DNA from: Isoetes taiwanensis
Taxonomy: Eukaryota; Streptophyta; Lycopodiopsida; Isoetales; Isoetaceae
Length of the DNA: 64,000 nt
Assembly (NCBI GenBank): GCA_021234155.1
Contig: JAJEKV010000046.1
Span: 8,253,012 to 8,317,011, forward strand
Reading direction: 5' to 3'
Shown: one piece after another, positions 22,301 to 33,700 of the stretch
Numbering within the stretch: position 1 is the first letter of the stretch
How the letters are laid out: the number at the start of each line of letters is the position of its first letter
Notes under the pieces: model-generated
What the model was told of the DNA's origin: nothing
What the model saw: the letters and a program-made list of their open reading frames with translations, nothing else
Database searches by the model: none
Translations under genes and position numbers: made by a program

Positions 22301-22312
22301 TCGATACCACCG
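22301..22312 (-). promoter_or_regulatory. Degraded primer binding site of element B
   Basis: Plus-strand GCTCGATACCA (about 22299-22309) lies just left of the right LTR. On the - strand it is TGGTATCGAGC, one base short of the initiator-Met-type TGGTATCAGAGC seen intact in element C. This fixes the orientation of B. Confidence 0.6.
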
Positions 22313-23934
22313 TGGACGCCCCCCTACTCCTTATACGATGCCCACATCGTATTCGAAGGAGGAGCATTCCCCCTGGCAGCTACACTGACAGGGGCCATCC
22401 ACCTGACTCCACTCCCATCGGGATGAGCCAGCAAGGGAAGAATGGATGTGTCATTCACCCGTCTTCCATCGGGTCAACCTATCTGCAAGGAAGTGAATAA
22501 ACAAACGTGAGCACAACTAACATAAACAAATACAAGTACCTCGAGAGGTGAATACAATACAACATCACGTAGATAGCAATACCATAGAAATAACATCATC
22601 ACATAACATAAATAACAAGAGGGGAGATCCTACCGTGGCTCAGACTCGAGGGGATGATGATCGACGGCTAGGGTCTCGAGTTCATTGCGCATGCAGAATT
22701 CATGGCAATGGATTTTGGGCATAGAACATGGCTTAGGGTAGTCCACTCCATCCGCCCCCCAGGCACACACTTTGCGAGTAGGCTGAAAAGTGTTGGGACT
22801 TGGCCGAGGCCTGCCGGGTGAATAGCCGGAGGGGCTACTACCACTGGGTTGCATCTCCCCAGCCCCATGAGGCAGAAGAGAGTTGCCTCTCCTCCGAGAG
22901 GCATCCATGCTCATCACAGGCGGCTAGAGGGCCACTGCCCGTATTCGACTTGAACTCACTGGAAGGTCATATCCACCACCCCACGAGTGTCGAGCTCATG
23001 CCTTGCCCACACGCAGTGACAAGCCATTAAGCCTAGCCTGCAGAGACCCCCGATAGGCCTTACTACCGAGGGGTCAGTGATGAGACAAGTTCCTCTTTAT
23101 CAACCCGCCTAGCCCCCTTCACCCACAACCAAAGCGGGTTCCCGCGGCACGGGCCGCATGTAACAGTGGAACTAAGGTGCTATGCTAGGAACATCTACTA
23201 CACGCCTTTGGGTCTCTACCCCCTTTCCCCATACATGGAGATCACAGAGTGAAATACATCCATCATCATCTAACTGAAATAGAAAATAACATCTAAACTA
23301 ACTAACTACATAACAGAGTTAGGTTCCTTTGTTAGAGCTTCAGATCTCGGGATCTATAAGGCCTCTAGAGATGATCTAACATGCTAAACCCAAGATATTG
23401 CCATGCCCAAAGGCGGTTTTTGCACAATGCAATGACTAGATACCGCCTCCTCGACTCGCCCCCGATCCTTGGAAGCGCCCATACTCCTGATCTTGTGAAC
23501 AATGGTCGCTACTCAATATTCATTGTGCAAATCCGCTTTCCAGAGCCTAGCAATGCTTAATTGGGGTCCTACCTGGGCGAAATGGCCCAAGAGAACCCTA
23601 AATGCGAAAATGGGAAGGAACTCTAGAAAAACCCTAAATGGTCAAAAGGAAAAGAGAGCTAGGGTCTAGGGTTTTAGCCCTTATATAGAACCCTTAGGGT
23701 TAGGTTAGACATTGGCCAAATGGGATTTAGCCAATTGGCAATGGGGTCCATGGGGTTATTTATTGTGTATGTTTATTTAACATGCACAACATTCGATGTT
23801 GCCCCCTAGGTGCAACTCTTGCTCCCTAGGTGCAACCTTATACGTCTCGCGAGTATATGTCATCCATGACATGTACGGGTGACGTGGCAGTATAATATAC
23901 GTATTGGGAGCGTATATTATGCTGGAACGTCACA
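22313..23934 (-). repeat. 5' LTR of element B (right copy)
   Basis: This copy is similar throughout to 12372-14000. The first bases read TGGACG instead of TGTGACG. Differences from the left copy are clustered near CAG, CTG and CCGG-type sites; for example, one copy has GCATGCAGAATTC where the other has GCATGTAATTC. Confidence 0.9.
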
Positions 23935-23939
23935 CCCAG

Positions 23940-26143
23940 CCACATTCCAGCGAGTAGTGACTGCAGCCTTCAAGGATTTTTTGAAGGAATTTATGGAAGT
24001 GTTTCTGGATGACTTCTGCGTATATAGCAGTTATGGAGATCATCGAAGGAAGCTGGAGAAGTGCTTTTGCAAATGCCGAGACTATGGGATATCATTAAAT
24101 CCACTCAAATGTATGTTTGCAGTCGTGAGAGGGGTATTGCTAGGACGAGTGGTGACAGCCCAAGGATTAGCGGTGGACCCGGAAAAGGTGAAGATAATCA
24201 TTGAATTACCACCACCAGAAGATGTGAAGCAATTACAAGCATTCTTGGGACATGTGGGTCATCATAGAAGATTTATCCGAAGATATGCAGACACAGCTCT
24301 TCCATTGACCAACTTGTTGAAGAAAGAAGTGGAGTACCAGTGGAGTGAAGAGTGTCAAGTTGCATTTGAAGCACTCAAGAAGGCTTTGGTACAATCACCT
24401 ATCTTGAAATGGCCTAAATGGGATATCGAATTTCACGTGCATGTGGATGCTTCCGGTTATGCCATTGGGAGTATATTATCTCAAAAGCAAGAAGATGGAT
24501 GGGATCATCCAGTATATTACGCAAGCCGACAATTAAACAAAGCTGAAAGGAATTACTCTACCACCGAAAGAGAAGGGCTTGGCATGATATATTCTATCCA
24601 AAAGTATCGTCACTACTTATTGGGCAAGCCATTTGTGTTCTATGTGGACCACTAGGCTTTGAAATATTTGATCTTGAAACCGTGCCAAACTGGAAGAGTA
24701 ACGAGATGGTTACTTCTCCTACAAGAGTTCGAGTTCAAAGTAGTGTTGAAGCCTGGCAGTTCTCATGTAGGACCAGATCATTTATCAAGATTGCCTGGAG
24801 AAGAACCAAAAGAAGCAATTCCTGATGAGTTGCCTGACGCGGAGTTATTTAATGTGGAGGCGGTGCCAGAATGGTATACGGGCCTTGGACAATATTTGGT
24901 AAGTGGGGAGCTACCAGGTGAGCTTACTTCCTCGGAAAGGAAACGATTCATACAGCAAGCTGCGGGGTATACTATCTTGGGAGGAGTATTATATAAGCAA
25001 GGGCGAGATGATATTTTAAGAAGATGTGTGTTACCCTATGAAGTACCACGAATACTTGAAGATTGTCATGAAGCCCCAGAAGGAGGTCATTTTGGAACAG
25101 CGGTCACCATAAGGAAGGTGCTTCAAGCCGGATATTGGTGGCCAACTTTGCATAAGGATGTGGCAGATCATGTGAAGAAATGTGACCCATGTCAACGCGT
25201 GGGAAGACCAACGAGAAGAGATTTGATGCCATTATATCCCGTCGTACCAATTCGACCTTTTGAGAAGTGGGGAATTGATTTTGTGGGCCCCATAAATCCT
25301 CCAACGTGGTGGAGTCGAAACAAGTATATACTGATTTGCACAGATTACGTGACAAAGTGGGCCGAAGCCAAGGCGTTTTGGGAAGACAATGGAGCAGCGG
25401 TGGCAACATTCCCATACGAAAATATCATAATCAGGTTTGGATGCCCAGTGGAGTTGGTAAGCGATCGCGGTAAGCATTTCTTGAATGAGCTAATTGAGAC
25501 AATGACGACCATGTATCGAATAAAACATCGAAAGAGTAGTCCTTACCATCCACGAGCGAATGGACAAGCTGAGCGAACAAACAAGACCTTATGCAATGTT
25601 ATGACAAAGATTTGCTCCGCTAGTCGAACCGATTGGGATCAAAGATTATTGGATGCCTTATGGGCATATCGTACGGCCTACAAGGTGACTACAAGAGCCA
25701 CGCCATTCCAATTGGTATATGGACTTGAAGCAGTAATACCAATCGAGTTGGAGATACCAAGCCTGCGAATAGCGGCTCAATACAAGTTGGGGAAAGTTGA
25801 GAGTATCAAGGCAAGACTGCAAGAATTGGAAAAGTTGGATGAGACAAGGCTACTGGCTTTGCAAGCAAGGGAAGCTTTACAAAAAAGAAGGAAGAAATGG
25901 TATGATAAGCATTTGAGGAAAAAAGAGTTCAAAGAAGGAGACAAAGTGTTGTTGTACGATGCAAAACATTGGAAGCGACCTGGCAAGCTGAAGATGCGAT
26001 GGGTTGGACCATATGTGGTGAGTGAAGTGTTTTCTAATGGTTCTATACAACTCCAAACATTGGAGGGAGACCTTCTTCCCACAAGAGTCAATGGTTATCT
26101 GGTGAAGAAGTACCATGGGAGTGATGATGAGGAAGTATCTTGA
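23940..26143 (+). CDS. Element A pol, 3' part (RT end, RNase H, integrase)
   Basis: This resumes exactly after the target duplication of B with ATFQRVVTAAFKDFL, then the RT catalytic motif EVFLDDFCVYS, SLNPLKCMFAV and LLGRVVTAQGL. RNase H starts at FHVHVDASGYAIGSILSQ with catalytic Asp kept, then YYASRQLNKAERNYSTTERE. A single TAG (24653-24655) replaces the Gln of the usual HQALKYL. The integrase has the zinc region EGGHFGTAVTIRKVLQAGYW with CDPCQRVG, core motifs IDFVGPI, VSDRGKHF and HPRANGQAERTN (D, D, E), and a C-terminal RWVGPYVVSEV block. There is no chromodomain. Apart from the TAG and the B insertion, the pol looks intact. Confidence 0.93.
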
Positions 26144-26179
26144 GTTCCTCGGGACGAGGAACATTTTTTTCCCCCCTAA

Positions 26180-28027
26180 TGTCGTCTGCCAAATGAAGGT
26201 AAAAAATTGCAAAACATTGATAAACAAGCATTTTACCTTGGCAAAGTGCTAGCTTTGAAGGAAAAGCTAGGCAAAAATGGAATTAGGGCAAAAGTAGTGC
26301 AAGAGATGTGCTACATGGAAGAATACCCATGAGAAAGCATGGGAAGAAGGAACATGGCAACCGGGTTGTCATGAGAGAACCCCATAGAAGGAAAAAATAC
26401 CTATGGTAGAGTTATAAAGAAAAACGTGACACAATAAAGACCTCAATTAAAGGGGTCGTCACGAAGATTGAAGGAGAAAAGATGTCAAGAACAAGGGAGA
26501 AAAACCCTTGAGAAAACCATGGAAACGCAATCACCCATGAAAGAAAAAACGAGAAAAGAAGTTTTAAGGGTGACACGGACGGCTATAAGCAAAGAAGAAG
26601 AAAATACCTAAGGAGCAAGGGTGCAAGCCGAATAAAAACCCATTGAAGAGCAAACCAGAAATTTAAGAGAAAGGAATTGCAAAAATAAGGCAATGGAAAA
26701 GGAAGGGACGAAAAAGGGAACCATTGGGAAAAAAGGAAAGAAAACCGGAAATTGTTAAAATGGGTAAGTTGTAACAAAAAGGCAAGGGAAAATATCTTGG
26801 GCTTGAAGTGGAACGAACGGATCCCTGGCCATGGGCGAAAAGCCATGGCGATTCCGGTTGTGCAGACCTTCTGTTTACGGGCGGTAGGCACCAATCTAGA
26901 GAAGATCCGGCAGGATTAACAGAAAGAAGAAAAGTTGTGGCCAAGAAATCAGAAGCAAATCGGGTTGAGAACCCTGGCATCAGAGAAAAAAAGCAGAAGG
27001 ATCAGGCCGATTTGGACGAAGTCTATAAGGGAAAAGTGGGCGGCCAGTCTCTGCGAACAGCCATGGCGGTCCTGAAGAGATTTTGGGGGTCGGAGTTGCA
27101 GGAGGAGTGGCCGGATTTGAAGAAAAACTCTGGCTGTCTGGTGATAATTGAAGGGATTTGATAACAGAAGGCAGACCTTCTGTCACAGAGAAGAAGAAGT
27201 GAGATTCAGAAACGATTTGGCGGCTTATATTGGCCGAATAGATGAGCTGAAGGCTGCCAAGGGTGGACAATCCGGCAGCAACTGGCCAAACCCTTGCAGA
27301 AGAATTGGAGCAGGCCGGAATTGGAGAAATAAAGCCTTGTGCACGATTTGGGTCCAAAGACCGAATAGCCGACTACCTGTTATAGAACGAAAACAGGGAA
27401 ATCAAAACCCAATAAGGATACCCAATTGTTCTATTCTGCAACCATGGGCAAGCTACAGAAGCCTGGCTTTGGAATAACAGTTTATGAGGGACAGATAAGC
27501 GTGAGCAACAAGGGTCAGGGATGGTTCATTGCTGAAGCCCTGCTCACAGGACGGAATACAGAACCCCACGAATGGAAGGAATTTACAAAACGAACCATGG
27601 TGCTGACGCAATCAAACGGCATCACCTATTCCGATATTATAAGCTCTTACCCTCAGCGATGGCGTCCGGCAGCCAAACGATCATGGCCTGAGGGCTGTGG
27701 ACCAAGAAAGAGATATGGAGAAGGCAGTTCATCCCAAGAGCAAGGATACGAATAAGGGGGTGACGTGGCATGACCAGTGGCAAGAATTGATGACGTGGCA
27801 AGGTGCCGCGAGGGCGATCCGCCTAGGTGGCATACGAAATCCAAGGGGTGCGATGACGTGGCGATGACGTGGCGAAGGGGTAGTTGGGGTTATAAATATG
27901 TGAACCATGGTTGGGGTTTTTTCGAACCAGCAAAGTGTGCAATAAAGTTTGATCTTTTGTTCTAGCTTTCTTGGTGTGTCTCTTTCACAGCGCTACCTTT
28001 TCCTCGGGTTGCGAGCGGGGCTCGACA
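26180..28027 (+). repeat. 3' LTR of element A
   Basis: This 1848-bp copy corresponds to 6930-8768. It keeps CAG and CTG at several places where the 5' copy has altered bases, for example GGCAGACCTTCTGTCACAG near 27170. The expected purine tract just before it is not seen; instead the + strand has T and C runs at 26164-26176. Confidence 0.93.
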
Positions 28028-28042
28028 TGCCTCTTGAGCAAC

Positions 28043-28702
28043 TCATATCATAAGCCCTTTTTGTTCGTGTGTTTCCCGATGCCTGTCCAGCATCTCTCGT
28101 ATTGCGTCTGCCAGATCTCTCATTGTTTCTGGCCTTGCCATTATGGCATGTACCGGTTGTCCCCATCTTACTCTCCTGTACTTTTCCCTGATGTCTATGT
28201 ATGTTGGACAGCCATTGAGCATGTGGTTTTCGTCCTCTACTTCCATTCTGTCACAGACTCTGCATAGTCTGTCCTGTTTGTCTATTTTCCTCCACCTGTC
28301 CTTTTCAATTCTCAGATCATGGCACCCCATCCTGAACTTTGCTAAGGTATCTCTCTTCTGTTTCCCTAGCATGTTATCTTGGTACATTTGTTGTCCTATC
28401 ATCCGCTCTGGGTTGAATATTGACATGAGCCAGAGTGTTTTAGGTCCTGTGTGTTTCTGTAGCCATGCCCGCGTAGCTTTACCTGCCCATTCCTCATTCC
28501 ATTGGCCTTCATTGATCAGTTCACTCAGATTCATCCCTATTTCTCTTGTCCATATCGTTACATCTCTAAACCACCCATTGCTTGTGGTGATGTGTGCCCT
28601 TGCTGACTCGTTGATTGCGATGCTTGCTAACTTCTCTGATTTCCCACCTGCATTATTTCTTATGATGTATCTGATGGTCCTTTCCCATGCTCTCACTTCC
28701 AT
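28043..28702 (-). pseudogene. LINE1 ORF2 C-terminus with zinc-knuckle-like motif
   Basis: A 219-residue frame containing FNPERMIGQQMYQDNMLGKQ, KFRMGCHDLRIEKDRWRK and CRVCDRMEVEDENHMLNGC, a CCHC-type motif near the end of plant L1 ORF2 proteins. It ends about 10 bp from the insertion of A. Upstream parts of the RT are in other frames because of breaks. A ribonucleic-acid-binding role is inferred from the family. Confidence 0.75.
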
Positions 28703-28869
28703 GGGTTTTACGTCTTTTCATACACCATAATTGTCAATGGCGTGTTTGCTCTCGGTTTGAATTCTGTTTATGCGGTGTGCGAAAATACCTTCTTGTTTTT
28801 CCCACTTCTTGTCTCATTAACCCGGTCCCCGGGCTTACGCCCGTCACAATTTGCGTTGTGGCGACCTCA

Positions 28870-29400
28870 CCGTCTTGAATAGGTAGCATTTGATTTCCCA
28901 ATCTATTATTTTGTTTCTATTGCAGAAGTTTTTCATGTTGTAATAGCTTCCTATGGCTGCTTGGAATCTAGCATCCGCCCCTTTTGCCCATTTCCTGTGC
29001 GGCGTGCGTATCATATCCTAGGTATTTGTACTCTGTTGCTTCTTCTAGTTCTGTCCCTAGATATTTGAGCGGTTTGTGATTGTTTCTTCTGTTACCAAAA
29101 AGACTATTTTGGTTTTGTGAGATTCTTTGTTAGCCCTGTCTTTTCACGTAAGATCTCCGAGTAGTTTCAACAACTGCATTCCTTTGTTTTGGTGGCCATC
29201 ATACCCAAATCACCAAAGATATAACATGATTGGTACCTTGGTTCCCCAAGTGTGAAGGCGTCCACATCCCCTAACGTCGCTATATAAAATCGTGAGGGCA
29301 TCTATATATATTCCAAACAATGTTGGTGATAAATGGCATCCCTGTTTGACTCTCGTGTCCGCGGTTTATCGCTGTCCCTCTTCTTCTATCTTTGCATATA
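28870..29400 (-). pseudogene. LINE1 RT catalytic region, frame-broken
   Basis: The - strand nucleotides match the RT finger-to-palm region of LINE2, with a conserved GCCATCATACC block on the + strand. The catalytic codons expected as TATGCAGATGAT read TATCTTTGGTGAT, so the Y-A-D-D motif is lost exactly at a CAG. LINE2 is altered at the same codons. Confidence 0.6.
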
Positions 29401-29402
29401 CT

Positions 29403-30059
29403 TTATAGTACAATCTCGCAATTGCCCCCTACCATGTCTCGGTGCGTGATATCTATGAGCCTCTGTATGAGCTTTTCCCTTGGTACCGTGTCAAAAGCTT
29501 TTCTGAAGTCTACAAAACAACATATCACTTTCTTTCCGTGGCCCTTATTATGCTCTATTAGTATCCGGAGAGTTACTAGATGGTCTGTTGTTGAGTGTTC
29601 TGGTCTGAAGCCTGCTTGCCCCTGTGCTCTCAGATTCCCTGCCTCTGCCCATTGCTTTAATTTATTGTCTAAAACCTTTCCGTACCACTTTGCGAAAATG
29701 GAGCTTACCATTATTGTTCTGTAGTTTCCAGGTTCCTGTTTACTCCCCCCCTTGTGTAGGGGTATGACCTTGCTGTATGCCCATCTGTCTGGGAGCCCTG
29801 TGTGTATTATCCCATTGAATATCTCTGTCACCTGCTTTACTAAAATGGTATCTGCACATTTTAGTACTTCCACCATTAATCCGTATAGGTCTGGGGCCTT
29901 GTTGTTGGCCATCCCATTTAATGCTTTCATCACTTCCTGTACATTGAAGCACGGTCGATCTATCATTTGTAGTTCAGGTATTGGTGCTGGGGATGCCCTA
30001 TAATTTTTCAAGGTATTTCTCCCAACCGGCTGCTCCAATGCTGCCTCGTGTGTCTTCAC
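29403..30059 (-). pseudogene. LINE1 reverse transcriptase, N-terminal half
   Basis: RT motifs of the L1 clade are clear: ALNGMANNKAPDLYGLMVEV, YSKVIPLHKGGSKQEPGNYR, GQAGFRPEHSTTDHLVTLR and CCFVDFRKAFDTVPR, the last with the first catalytic Asp. The same motifs occur in LINE2 (54363-55000). The frame overlaps the endonuclease ORF end by 61 bp in another frame, so one frameshift separates them. Confidence 0.88.
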
Positions 30060-31134
30060 CTCCCCTAGTCCCTTGCTTCTTTTCTTTAAATCCGCCCCAG
30101 AACTTGCGAGGGTGTTTTTTTATTAGCTTGGCCAGTCCCCATTGGTGTTGCATCAGATTCTTATTCCTCTTTGCTTTCAGTAGCCTCAGGTATATCGCTC
30201 TTTCCTTTTGATATGTTTCCTTACCTCTAAGCGCCTTGACTTTCCTTCTCTGTTCCTTGCATTCGTCATCGTACCATATTGAAGGCTTGAAGGCATTATT
30301 TTCCTTCCTCTTCCTTCTTTTCCCGAAAATTTCTAATGCTACTTTCACTGTTATGTCATTGAGCGCATCTCCATTCTCATCTGCCCTGTGTTCCTCCCAT
30401 TTCCACTTTCCCATATCCTCCTTGATGGCTTGCACGAACGTGTCTGCTAGTTTGTTCTGGAAATGTATTTTCAGCTTCCCCCTGTCTCTCTCCCGTATAT
30501 GCTGTTCTTCATTCTGCAAAGGTTCCCCCACTGTAATTGTCAGCTGCATGGGCCTATGGCTCTCCCTCCTCCCAATTGGCCATTCTAGTGCCGCAATTTC
30601 TGATACCATGCCTGCTGCATGTTCGTTTAGTATTATGTAATCTACTATACTTCTCCCATGTGCGTTCTGACTTGTGAATTTCCCTGATCCTGTCCATCGC
30701 TGTGCTCCATTTGCTATGATGGTCCCTGTGGTCGTGCATACTTCGAGCAACAGTTCCCCCTTAGCATTGATTTCTGCCTTGTCCTCAGTTTGTCTGTTCC
30801 ATTCTTGTGATCTTGCTGTTTGGTTCCATTGCCCATTTGTTTCATCTATGCTTGTGTATTGCGCTTGCTCCTGACCTGTTCTAGCATTTAGATCACCAAT
30901 TAGTATCATTGGTCCCTGTTCCTTCCATTTCATCAGGGTTTCCCCTAGTTCTAACAATTCTAGTTTGTCACTACTTGGTGGATAGTATGCTATGATCAGT
31001 ATTAGATCTTTTTTATTTTGTAATTGAATACTAAGTACCATGTATCTTTTATTGACATCCGAGTGTAAAATACATGTACCATTTGCTACATTCTCCTTGA
31101 CATAACAGGCTAGGCCTGCACTCCCTCTTCCCAT
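29998..31134 (-). pseudogene. LINE1 APE-type endonuclease
   Basis: A 378-residue frame with endonuclease/exonuclease/phosphatase motifs: LIIAYYPPSSDK, ILIGDLNARTGQEQ (catalytic N and D), GRSIVDYIILNE (S-x-V-D-Y) and IAALEWPIGRRESHRPMQLT (the S-H-R block). After the nuclease domain come KPSIWYDDECKEQRRK and the basic linker leading to RT. The N-terminal part of the nuclease lies upstream in another frame. This domain nicks target DNA for target-primed reverse transcription in this family. Confidence 0.88.
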
Positions 31135-31299
31135 TTTGAAATTCTTATCTTTCCAATGGGGAAAATAGGTGGTAGCCCTCCTCCTCCGGTAGCCTCTTTA
31201 TGTTGTGCTCCCATGTCTCTACTAGGCATATTATTTCCTTTGTTTGTGTGCTCCACGAAGCCTCTCTTCGTCCCGTCCCACGGTGCCGGTGCGGTTCGA

Positions 31300-32055
31300 T
31301 TACCATATCTTCAGCGTCTCCTTCCTCGCAGTTGCCCTCTCGGGGTTTCTGTTTGCTCTGCTTCGTTCACCATTCTTCTCGGTCGCCCCCTGGTCCTTGC
31401 TGCCAGGATTGTGCCCACGTTCCCGCCTGAGGGTCCTCGATTTGTGCCTTCCCCTTTTTCGTTTCTTTCTCCCTCTCTGTGTTGGCTCCCCTCGAGCACT
31501 ATTGCTGTTAGTGCTCCCCCTGATACCCTTTTTTCCTGGCTTTGTGTTGGTATCGTTATTGGGTTGATGTTCTCCTTCCCCCCCTCGGTCGCTTTCCCTG
31601 GTCCCTGCATCCCCTCCTTTTGTTCTTGTCCCGGCCCAGCAAATTCCCGTGTCCTCTTGTGTAGGAACACCTTGCCATTCTTGACCCCTGCCTGTATTCC
31701 TGCTTGGTTTAGTTCCCTGGCTTTGGCTAGTTCCCTGTGCAACCCTTGTCATTGCATGATTGTTAGAGCTTCCTGAACTATGATCCCATTTCTCAGCCTG
31801 GAACCCGTGCGCAATATTCTCTCTTTGACTGTCAGGTCTCTGAGAGTCAGGTTTATATGCCTCGCCCGCCCCCTCCATTGTCCTGATCGCACTGCTTTGA
31901 CAATGACGCTCCGATGCTCCTTGAACACCGTCTCTATCACTTCTGCAGTAACTCTTCTCTGCTACCCCTATCAGCCTAACGTCATGCTTAATTCTATTCT
32001 GTTCCTCATACTCCATAATATGCGGTTTTATCATATCAAAAGATTCCCATGCATC
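31300..32055 (-). pseudogene. LINE1 ORF1, C-terminal part
   Basis: The - strand reads DMIKPHIMEYEEQNRIKHDV then, in another frame at 31749-31940, VFKEHRSVIVKAVRSGQW and RARHINLTLRDLTVKERIL, an RNA-recognition-like ORF1 core also present in LINE2 (52522-52680). A basic, Gly/Arg-rich tail follows (31311-31742). The part beyond 32056 belongs to the LTR of element C. Confidence 0.7.
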
Positions 32056-33700
32056 TGTGACGCTCCCTGCTAAACATACGGCGCTCGGCCGTATACTCGG
32101 CAGGAAATCCCCCATCCGGCTCATCAGCCGCACAGGCCCTTCGTCTACCCCGCACTCTAAGGTGACCCTAGTGCGGGGAGGGGACACGAAGGTGTCTTGG
32201 CGCGCCCTTCCCCTATGGGCTCCTATAACAGCGGAAGCGATAAACATGTCAGAACTAGCATCAACAATACAAATACTACCCCGAAGGGTAGTCCATCCCA
32301 TATCCACAAGTGCAAAGAACATAATCACATACCATAAAACAGGAGAGCTCCTACCCATGGTTCCGACACATAAGGAGGTCGACTGACTGGATAGGCCTCA
32401 AGATAGAGCAGACCGAGTCATAACAATGGCGGGGCTGGCATAAGATAATGGCTAGGGTTGACCACTCCATCCGCCCCTCCTGTGCATACTTTGCAGATGG
32501 GCTAGATCAGGCTGTGGCGTGACTCTAACCTTCCGGATACGCAATCCCATGGCATCACCCATCGAGACTACTCCAGGTTGCATCTCCCTGGTCCGACGAG
32601 GTAGGCAGGGTTGCATCTCCCCTTCCCGGGGTCTAGAGGCTCCATGGGCGGCTAGAGAATCGTGGCGACACACGATTCGTACCCGACTGAACCCCCCAAA
32701 ACAAGAGCCAAGCTGACACTTGCAACTCTTGAGGGGCAGGGCGACACCATTGCCCCAGGAGGTGTCGGACCCATGCTCGGCCCACACGAAGTGACCGACC
32801 ATAAGCTTAGCCTCTGTGGGATCCCCCGAAGCCCCCACTCGGCAGGGATCCACCCTCCATCTTGCCTCTAGCCCTGTTGTGTGGTGCTGAGTCACATCAT
32901 AGCTTCCATAGCCCGATGGGTTCCTATGCACAGGCCGCAACTAATAGGAACTAAGGAATCTACACTAGGAGCATACTACATATGGCCCTAGGTCTCTATC
33001 CCCCTTCCCAATACAAGAGGAGCACATGATCAACCAGTATCACATACATCACATCATCATCAGTATCAATATCATATGAACATCTTAACCTAACATACAT
33101 ACCTAACTATCAGTTATGGTTCCTTGGTTAGGGTTCAAGATGTTCAACAAAGGATCTAAGGTGGCTCTACTCTAGACACAAAATACTAACCCACCTGGAA
33201 TGCTAACTTCCAGGTGAACTAACACGAACCCTACTCAACCTACCTCCTCCGGAAGCGCTTCCTCCCATCCCTGGCGTCTCCATGCTCCTTGACGAGGTTC
33301 GAAGACTGGCTCCCTCAACGATCATACACACCTTCCGTGGGCTCTTTGCTCCGTGCTAGGCTATGACGAACGATGCTCGAAACGGGGTTTCGGGCACGTG
33401 GATGAGAGCTCAGGTGCTAGGTCAGGAAAAAGGGTCTAGGGTTAGGGTTAGGGCTTATATAGGAATGGGTCCACGTGGGATGCCACGTGGCACCACTAAG
33501 ATAAGGCCGTGTGGCGGTTGCCCAATAGGATAAGACCATGTGGAAATGGGCTTATCATAAGGTTATCTAAGTTAACAATTAACTTAGATGTGCACCCCTT
33601 GCCACTTATTCGAGGCATACAAGGCTATCTAGGTAGACTTGTATGGTGATGAGTCCAGGAATATACGTATTTATGGCGTATATTCCCTTGGAACGTCACA
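32056..33700 (-). repeat. 3' LTR of element C (left copy)
   Basis: 1645 bp. The - strand promoter has two CCACGTGG G-boxes (33471-33490), TATATAAG (plus-strand CTTATATAG at about 33454) and a telomere-like CCCTAACCCTAACCC run just after it. It matches 43617-45254 with clustered differences near the start, where the other copy reads GCTCGGGTACCAGACTCGG. Confidence 0.92.

Larger units (their letters stand above)
12372..23934 (-). mobile_element. Element B: degenerate chromodomain-family Ty3/gypsy element
   Basis: It starts TGTGACG and ends CGTCACA, flanked by CCCAG (12367-12371 and 23935-23939), and splits the RT of A between CNAP and ATFQR. LTRs are at 12372-14000 and 22313-23934. A degraded Met-type primer site lies left of the right LTR, so transcription runs on the - strand. 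The interior matches element C (integrase end and chromodomain at 14906-15450, accessory gene 2 at 20000-20440) but is badly broken. It carries five GC-rich hairpins near the primer site. Confidence 0.92.
6930..28027 (+). mobile_element. Element A: Ty3/gypsy LTR retrotransposon, with element B nested inside
   Basis: It is bounded by two 1.84-kb direct repeats beginning TGTCGTCTGCC and ending GCTCGACA, flanked by the 5-bp duplication TGCCT (6925-6929 and 28028-28032). Internal order is primer site, gag with four zinc knuckles, D-G-G-S protease, RT, RNase H and integrase, all on the + strand, without a chromodomain. Element B splits the RT. Without B, A is about 9.5 kb. Its pol is open apart from one TAG, so it is the youngest-looking coding unit here. 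Confidence 0.95.
28033..32055 (-). mobile_element. LINE1, main body (ORF1 end, endonuclease, RT, C-terminal zinc domain)
   Basis: L1-like non-LTR retrotransposon in sense on the - strand. From right to left it holds the end of ORF1, an APE endonuclease, RT and a C-terminal Cys/His region. Element A cuts it on the left (3' side) and element C on the right, inside ORF1. Joined pieces add up to about 5 kb, matching the 4962-bp LINE2. Confidence 0.9.

Noticed and set aside
26583-26980. Minus-strand hydrophobic open frames in the LTR of A, also at 7335-7697
   Set aside because: Antisense to the LTR, no start context or domain, and repeated only because the LTR is repeated.
28143-28730. Long plus-strand open frame in LINE1
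   Set aside because: It is antisense to the ORF2 C-terminus with its CRVCD...C motif and shows no domain.
30236-30640. Plus-strand open frame with Ser/Leu-rich content
   Set aside because: Antisense shadow of the LINE1 endonuclease.
33434-33455. Interstitial telomere
   Set aside because: Only two to three TTAGGG units, lying at the LTR core promoter in both LTR copies; a promoter telo-box explains it better.
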